NCBI RefSeq assembly: GCF_964275005.1
Contig: NW_027307658.1
Span: forward strand, 124,001 to 188,000
DNA: 64,000 nucleotides
Direction of reading: 5' to 3'
Origin: Diadema setosum
Lineage: Eukaryota > Echinodermata > Echinoidea > Diadematoida > Diadematidae
The notes beneath the pieces were generated by a model. The model had not been told where the DNA came from and ran no database searches. It worked only from the letters and a program-made list of their open reading frames with translations. Shown one piece after another: positions 56,635 through 64,000 of this stretch (its first letter is position 1; each line of letters opens with the position of its first letter). A program made the translations under genes and the position numbers.

Positions 56635-58378
56635 TGGTTCCACTTTCCCTATGGTTTATCAACTCATTCCTCTTGTTTCATTTCATTAAACATCCTTCCA
56701 AAACTTCATCTCCATTTACTTCTCTTTTATCTCAGTCCATGATTTTCCAAAGTTCTCCTCCCCATCTTCTCCCTCCTTTCTAGTTCATCTTTCTCCCTCC
56801 AACCAACTTCTCAACCTTTTACCTAATTCTCACTCTATTCTTCCTTACAATCCTCCCTGTCTTCTGATCCCGCTTCCCTCAGTGCAACTTCAACACACAT
56901 GAGGAAGAGGTGTCCTGAGGATGAGCCTTTCCCCCTCCACAAAAAAGGGCCATTGCTGACCAAAGAAAGTTTATTTGTAATTGAATCCCTTCCAAACGAC
57001 TAGATAATCATTACCAGAAATCATTGCAAAGTCAAGTTGTTTTCTTTTGTGGCTATGAAATGTGGCACAATACTATGAGTGAGATTTTAAAAGTGTTTTT
57101 ATTACACAAGGGATGGTTCTTCTCTAAACTCTCCTTTCAATGTGTATTGACATACTGTCCAGGTGTCCACTCGAGGGGGGGGGGGGACTTTGGGCATACT
57201 GAAAATGTTTATTTGTGCACTTTTACAGTTAAAGATAAATTTGCAAGTGTAGCTTCTGTTTTGCTCTCAGATGGCCCCTATATAGTTATGATAGACACAA
57301 GTTTTACATACTCAAGAAACTGAATCATTCTTTAGTTCTGAAAAGGTTGAACAGATACAACCCTCTTAAATCAGATGCAGCTGCAGTGGGATGTTTTTAT
57401 ATGTATATTCACATCTGATATTTCATATTGCAAAAAGATGGAGGCAGTTAGTCACATACTTCTTTTTTTCATGTGGGTTTAATGAAGCTTTCATATACAT
57501 GCATAGTATATCTCACACCTTCTAAAAAATCAGTCTTTCATGTTGACTTCAAATGTAGTCAAATTTTCTACTCACCGTTTATTGTATATTTTGCTTTTGT
57601 ATATACTGTTTAATTTGCTATGTAAACAATTCATATCAGTGTAAAGTCTCTAGTGTGAAAGTGGTAAAGTTTCATTGTCAAAATCAAATGAAATTAAATA
57701 AGATGCAATTTTTTCCCCACAATTAAACAAACATTTTTCACGGTCTGCTTTAACTCCATCCTGGGGTCACTTACAGGGACTGTTATGGATTGACACTAAC
57801 ATTTTGTTTTATGTATTGCATTGCTAGCGAAATTTATTAAAGGAGATATAAAGGTGTATCAAAATAAAGTTTTGCTGTTCACTTATTTTGATGTTACACA
57901 TATTTGTTTATTTTTTTTCTTTTCAAAATGGGTACATCCATGTTTAACTGAAAGGGGGGGGGGGGGTTTGAATTGCCTCTCTGAATTATTTCTATGTTGT
58001 ACATGGACAACTGTGATGATAATAAGAGGAGAAGCCTGTGACAAAGAGAGAGAAGAGGATTGCGTAGATCCTTTGTATACATTGGCAATTTGATATGTTA
58101 CTGGTAACAAATTTCTATTTTCAATGCCCACATGTGACAGTATTCAAAATCATTATAAATTTGGTGAATGTGTAGCAGATCAACATTGTGATAATGCATT
58201 AAAGAGATATGCACTGCATTTTTTTAGTAACTCTTCACAGCATGAAATGCAGTGTGCTTTAGGTACACTGCTGTAGGTTTATACACAAAGCTTTTTAACA
58301 ACTACTGTAGATGCCTAGGTCAGTTACTGTCTGGAAAGTCACATGAAGTCTGGTTTATATGCAAATGAAATAATTATG
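56635..58378. other. Gene-free stretch, pyrimidine-rich then AT-rich
   Basis: 56640-56900 is CT-rich on the plus strand. Poly-G tracts occur near 57174-57186 and 57953-57966. A 99-codon frame at 57024 has no recognisable domain or context and looks accidental. Confidence 0.5.
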
Positions 58379-58380
58379 AA

Positions 58381-58915
58381 CTAGAGAAGCACTCTCAGAG
58401 CACAGACCTCCGCCAAGCATGCAGCTCATTTCCACCAAAGGGTACCGTTTCGTGAAAGTTGTCAGCGCTGACTAAACTGATGAAACACCCCCTTGATGTT
58501 GTTCTTCCATAGATATATCACTGATTTCCACCCATATACTTCTAGCATTGTGTGCTGAAAGTCACCCGATTTCCCAATATAGAAACCTTTTGTTACGTCA
58601 TAAACTTCCAGCTGCGCGGCGCGCCTCACCTTGGCAGAAACTTTAGTGCGCACATGCAAACCTCGAATATGCGCAGCTTGACCTCCCAAGTTCATTGACC
58701 CTACCTGCCAAAATATCAAAAATCCTTCATAAATTCCCCCAAATTCTCGGATCACTACCAAAATTTTATCATCTGTTACTTGTGTCATTCTCAACCTTTA
58801 TTGCAAACTTCACCCAAATCCGTGCAGAACTTTTTGAGTTATTTTGCATACGGACAAACTAAGTAACAAACCAACGGTAACGAAAACATAACCTCCTCCC
58901 CTGGTGGAGGTAATA
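58381..58915. repeat. Dispersed non-coding repeat with CCTCCGCC / GGTGGAGGTAAT ends
   Basis: Begins near GCACAGACCTCCGCCAAGC and ends CCTCCCCTGGTGGAGGTAAT, with CATACGGACAAACTAAGTAA before the end. The layout resembles the tail of the repeat ending at 36362. A 110-codon minus frame inside it is not supported as a gene. Confidence 0.45.
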
Positions 58916-61700
58916 ATTCCTGTATGCCAGCTAATCATTTTGCAGTTACTTAATGTGTGCAGTATTTTATGATCAATCAAAATAGTTTTGCCTTTGTGGC
59001 CATTGGGAGCTTGCCAGACTAGTTTGCAGGCCCCAAGATTTAGGCAGTCCTGCTGTAACTGTCATGCAGTGAACACCTTGTTACGTCTCAATTTTGCTCA
59101 GACCTGATATGTGCCTTCGTTATATCAGGCACACTTGGGTTGTCAGTTGACTTTGACTTTTGAGATTCTCTAGCCTATACTAGTCTACTACTTGGTCTAT
59201 GTAGTATCTTAGACAAGTTTTGTTTACTTGTGGAGGCCTTTTGTTCTGCAGTTATTCACTGATCTTAAATCGTTGAGGACGACCTGATTTTGCTATGACA
59301 CGCATTTCCCATAGACACCTGCCCGAGTGTGCTCGGGACTAGCCCTCAACGGGTTAATGTCAGATTTATATTGGACTGCCCATATTACGTTGGACAGTGC
59401 CTACCTCGGATAGTACCAGGCACTCCTATGATACACCACATTGCCAGCGTATCACATAAGGCTAGGCTATCAACTGTATCGCATTTGTGGCTACACTAAC
59501 GTGTTGAACCTGCCATCAGGACTCATGTGTGGGGGTACCTTGTTCCTGTGCGTTCGACGACGCCCTGCAGTGTACACCAGTGGCTACCACCAAGTCTATC
59601 ATCAGCGGCCATAGTTTGATTCTACTATTTGTAGCGCCTAGACTACAGTAGATGGCCTGCTATATACCGACATACAGTGCTAGTGCTGGACAATGCTAGC
59701 AACTTACTGGTGTTCCATAGCTGTGATACTGGTACTGGTAGCTGTAACTACAGAAGTTATACACGTGCATGTAAATCACAGCGGCGGCCTTCCGCTATAT
59801 AAATAGTGCTTGTAGTCTCTGATTGAGTGTACTGTAGCCTTAGGGTAGGGTAATCTTGAATATTGTTAGCCTCATTTTTTGTTTGTTTTTTGTTTTGTTT
59901 TGTTTTTTGCTTAAAATTGATATGTGTTACCATTTAAGCGGTGGCCTTTGGCTCTATAAACAGTGCCATCAGTTTTCCTGCCAAGTATAACGTGAAAGCT
60001 TTTGCGTAATTGTTAGACATGCTGTGTTTAAATGAAGCACCTGATATTTTGGTACCTGCCTGCTGAATAAATTGTTTCAGCTAGATCTAGAACTGCATAT
60101 CAGTCGTACCAAAGCTTTTGTTTTGAGTAATGTATGCCTACCTGTGAATCCCGAAATCAAAAAGTGTGAGGTGAATGGGCATGCTAATTCATTGGTCTTT
60201 TGGAGTTGAACTGAGAGTCGAAACATTTGTGAATTCTTGTGTGCGAGTGAATTTTTAAGTTGAGTGCGCAATATTACTTTTTTTGTTACAATATTCATCC
60301 ATTATCACTCACTAATATGATAATTCATACACTGAAACGCTAAGCCAACCAATCATCTCCAGAATTGTATTGAGGATAACATTGACATAATGATTCATGA
60401 AAAAGGAAAAAAAAAAGGAAATGCTGAAAATAGTCTTCAAACATACACTTGAGTGAAGATTCAACGTTGATGTTTTTGTAAGCCTTGTAGCAAAAAAAAA
60501 AAAATAAAAAATCTACATTACATGTTCCAAGTGACTTGCTTCAAGACAGAGGGGAAAGAAAGGAGGAAGAAGTACTGTTTCTTTTTAACAAGGAAAGGAT
60601 GAAGGGTAAGAATTCATCATACCTTGATTACCTTTGGCATCTGTTCAGGTGTGTTTTTCATTACTCCTCCACTGAAGAGCATAACAGTTTACATTACCTG
60701 GCACTTGACATATATTTTCCATAAAATAATCACAAAGAGCAACATAATTGATTATTTCAGTATAATTTGCAAAATTTTGAATAAAAAAATTGAAGTTAAT
60801 TTCAGAAAATACTCCATAGAGTCATGAGGCTTGTTATGAATGTAAAGTAGAGATTTCCAAGTGCGGCATTATTCAGTTTGATGAACACAAATAATAAAAC
60901 CTGCTTAGACAAATTTGTTGAAAAAAGCAATAAACAATTATCAAATTTGTGAATTTATAATTTATAATTGTCATTAAGACCAAGATATCAACCATAATTA
61001 AGTAAATCACTTTATTTAAACAGGCTGCATATGATTTAAGACAAGCAATATTAGAATCACATGTACCATATCCAAGAACAACTTATCATGATGACAAATT
61101 ATGGGACCGTCTTCAAGATGATGTTAAATAAAAGTGTATCTTTCTCTATTTCTAAAAATGAGATAAATAGCTCATTTAAAAATGTACTGTGCACATTGGA
61201 CTGTAAGACAGATTTGCTTTTCTTTCAGTCAATCACACTGGATTCATACATGGCTTAATTTCCTACTGTTTTTGTCAAACAATTCTGTATATTTTGTTTT
61301 TGTTTGCTATACTCAAATAAAAGTCACTGAAGTGAGTGAACAATGGTGGAATAAACTTGACTTAACTCATCTCAAATCCTAACTAATGTCCTATCTAATG
61401 TCCTAACTAATGTGCTGCTGCTTGACAAGTGCATGATCAGGGCAGGGACTCTTACAAATTTACATTATGATAACATGTAGTTTCAGTTTTGGGAATATAT
61501 CAGTAAAACTGATCGAATCGTGTAGCAGGATAAGAGTAGACATAGGTGTTAAATAAAATAAATAAATAAATGTGTGCAATTGACAAAAGATGTCATAAAA
61601 ACATGAATAGAGCATTAAGTGAGAACATGATATTGGGTAAAATACCTGTAGTGTAATTTTGTGAATGGGAAATCTGTGTGATTATTAAAGCCTACACTGC
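58916..61700. other. Gene-free stretch
   Basis: Contains (TTTTG)n near 59880-59906, poly-A tracts and a small CTAACTAATGTCCTA duplication near 61380-61410. I see nothing coding. Confidence 0.5.
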
Positions 61701-61707
61701 TACATAT

Positions 61708-64000
61708 CATATGTGTGGCGCTCCGTCGGAATGAGTCAAAAGTCGCAAAAAATGAAATCGTAGTTATGCCTATAAGTGAATTCTACAGACTCTAAGCTTT
61801 ACACTGATATGTAATACAACTCATTTCGACATCCCCATAGATCATAAAAACGAATATTAACCACGTTTGTTATGTCAGTTGATTTTCTAAATAACGTAGA
61901 AAATCGCTCTCAAAGTTCAGGCTATGTTCATGCTCACAACCTGTTTCTTTCACGGGACGAAACAATGCAACTGTCCTGCTTAGCGACGGCGTTTACGCTC
62001 CATCGCACGCACTACCGTATAAGGCGATAGCTTGGGTATGTAAGATAATCAACCAATCGCAGGACAGGTCTATCATTAACGATTCTGACCAATACGGCAG
62101 CCCGAATGTAAACTTCGGCGCGTTTGTGTCCGTGCCGCTGCCGCCGCATGAATGAGTCGGTACGCGTTGTGTGTCGGCTGCGTTGTGGTTTGCCGCAATT
62201 TTTAACTCACAAACAATAGGAAACAGTAGAAAGAAAAGAAGGCACGCAATGCGTCTTACGAGAAGCGTCTTTTAGCGAGGGCGTTGATCGCTTCCATTCT
62301 CCTCCCATGTTGTTGTCAATGGAAACTAAAGAGGATGCGTTTAGCAAGTACCAATACCTAAATAGAACCTGAGAACCTATTGTAGGCGGGCACGCAATGC
62401 GTCTTACGAGAAGCGTCTTTTAGCGAGGGCGTTGATCGCTTCCATTCTCCTCCCATGTTGTTGTCAATGGAAACTAAAGAGGATGCGTTTAGCAAGTACC
62501 AATACCTAAATAGAACCTGAGAACCTATTGTAGGCGGGCACGCAATGCGTCTTACGAGAAGCGTCTTTTAGCAAGGGCGTTGATCGCTTCCATTCTCCTC
62601 CCATGTTGTTGTCAATGGAAACTAAAGAGGATGCGTTTAGCAAGTACCAATACCTATTAAATAGAACCTGAGAACCTATTCTAGGCAGGGGTTCAAAAGA
62701 CAGCATAGGTAGAAAAAGTCATTGAAGTTGATTAACGATAGTCGTCTTTTGAATCGTGTTCTTTGCGTGTACTTAAAACCCTCAAATTACGCACATGGTC
62801 GTAATGTTGCAGAGCATCAAAAACTGCTTATGAATTCCCGCCATATTAAAGGCACATTTCCATTATAGGCGTTGCGTGCACAGTAATTATCGCTTATCAC
62901 GCTTGCCAATGCTGCACATATTATACGTATCAGAAGCAAAGGTTGATGTAGGCTTGACAGCTTCACGTTGGGTTTACAATGATTCTCAGTCACTTTTCTA
63001 ATAGCATAGCATATAAAAAACAATTAACTTGTAGCTTAAGCGGAATTATTTTTTTTACATCACATGTGCAGTCTTTCTGCGTTTGAGAAGTGGATCATAA
63101 ATAATAATACTGAAAAATATTCGGAATTAATACTTAGGCCTTCTTCACTTCGTTTTGCATTCACAAACCTTATCAGAAAAAAAAAATGATTGCTTGATTA
63201 CTTTCGGGAAAAGGAACTACCGGAAAGGAACCGCATTTAATTTTCTTGTTAACGAACCTAAGCTAATAGCAAACCATATTTCATTGTGTGATTAACGAAC
63301 CTTCAGAATAATCAATTGTATTACCCCCCTCCCCCAAGGAAAAAAAAGCATTTCAATGTCATGCGTTGTCAATAGCGATAAAAGGCCCGTTTTTATTTCG
63401 TAGTGTGTCTCAGTACTCCTGTGCTTATTTCTATGGATGTGCCTCTCTTAATGATTGCGATTGATGTTCAACTATTTCTTTCACGCGAGCTTGAACAGGA
63501 AGAAGCTAAAATTCAGGCAAGGAGACGAGTTTTCTTCCATGAGATGCAATCATTAAGACATCTACTCACGAAAGTTGTGTGATTGCTTATGTGCTAAAGA
63601 ATTGTGTCCATTACATGAACCAGGCACTATACAAAACGGTTGAAATCTACTGAAAGTCGAACTTCGTTTTGTTTTTTGCTTTTTGTTCAATTTCATTTCA
63701 ATTTTAAGCGGGGATAGACTAGAGATTAGTTTGTCTATACTGGCAGGAGACATTACAGTTTTCCAGTACATGCTCCGCATTTAAACAGTCGCCATTTTTC
63801 TTGGTCAGAATCAGATAATGGACACGTGATATATTATAAAAATGAAAATAGAAAACAACGAACACGCCATATGTACAAACATTATGAACTTCAATGAATT
63901 AAACTTACCTGTGATATTCTGCATAAAAAAACAAGCACGCCGATTAAATGATTTAATACAATTAATAGAGCACACAGCGATATCATGCATGGCAGATCAA
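61708..64000. mobile_element. 5.5-kb-type element, copy 2 (cut by the window end)
   Basis: Starts CATATGTGTGGCGCTCCG and matches copy 1 from 28768 to about 30988 at high identity, with small gaps. Differences include three 148-bp tandem units instead of two, loss of about 50 bp near 62828, and small indels that disrupt the shared open frames. The right end is beyond the window. Confidence 0.85.
62241..62690. repeat. Three-unit 148-bp tandem repeat inside copy 2
   Basis: Units start at 62241, 62389 and 62537 and are nearly identical to each other. The third has a 5-base insertion (TATTAAA context) near 62657. Confidence 0.88.

Noticed and set aside
58462-58794. 110-codon minus-strand frame
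   Set aside because: Falls wholly inside a dispersed non-coding repeat; no domain, no splice or promoter context.

Overview
The window reads as nuclear DNA of a marine invertebrate, most likely an echinoderm or a close deuterostome relative. The reasons are AT-rich sequence, long introns, many CA/GT and poly-G microsatellites, very many small inverted-repeat elements, a Tx1/L1-like LINE, and the kinds of host gene present. The species call is inference; the sequence alone does not fix it. I saw no convincing LTR or virus-derived element.

Layout. (1) 2975-15370, minus strand: a complete five-exon gene for a small secreted protein (signal peptide, cysteine-bearing N-terminal module, one EGF repeat, C-terminal farnesoic-acid-O-methyltransferase-like domain). 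All four introns are phase 1. Its introns hold several inverted-repeat elements, including a near-perfect 165-bp hairpin 24 bp from a splice donor and a 2.55-kb element with an internal 786-bp duplication. (2) 20240-21130, plus: an intronless type I membrane protein with two Ig-like domains and almost no cytoplasmic tail. (3) 23080-26689, minus: a 5'-truncated LINE flanked by a perfect 15-bp target-site duplication. (4) 28768-34278: a 5.5-kb element with about 40-bp terminal inverted repeats, inserted in another dispersed repeat. A second copy starts at 61708 and runs off the window. (5) 38904-49785, minus: eight 3' exons of an NT5DC1-like HAD-family 5'-nucleotidase; its N-terminal exons were not found. 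One exon has a decayed tandem duplicate beside a minisatellite that seems to have grown from that exon's own sequence. (6) 53832-54890, plus: a second intronless Ig membrane protein, about 60% identical by eye to the first over both Ig domains, with a Ser/Thr-rich stalk and a tyrosine-bearing tail of about 43 residues.

The two Ig proteins are the best candidate for an undescribed system. They look like a paired-receptor set: the same unusual ectodomain (the B-strand cysteine of the V-like domain is replaced by Glu in both; a vicinal Cys-Cys lies in domain 2), one member with a tail and one without, both single-exon in an intron-rich region. An immune or recognition role is inference. The rest of the window is mostly non-coding DNA shaped by short DNA transposons.
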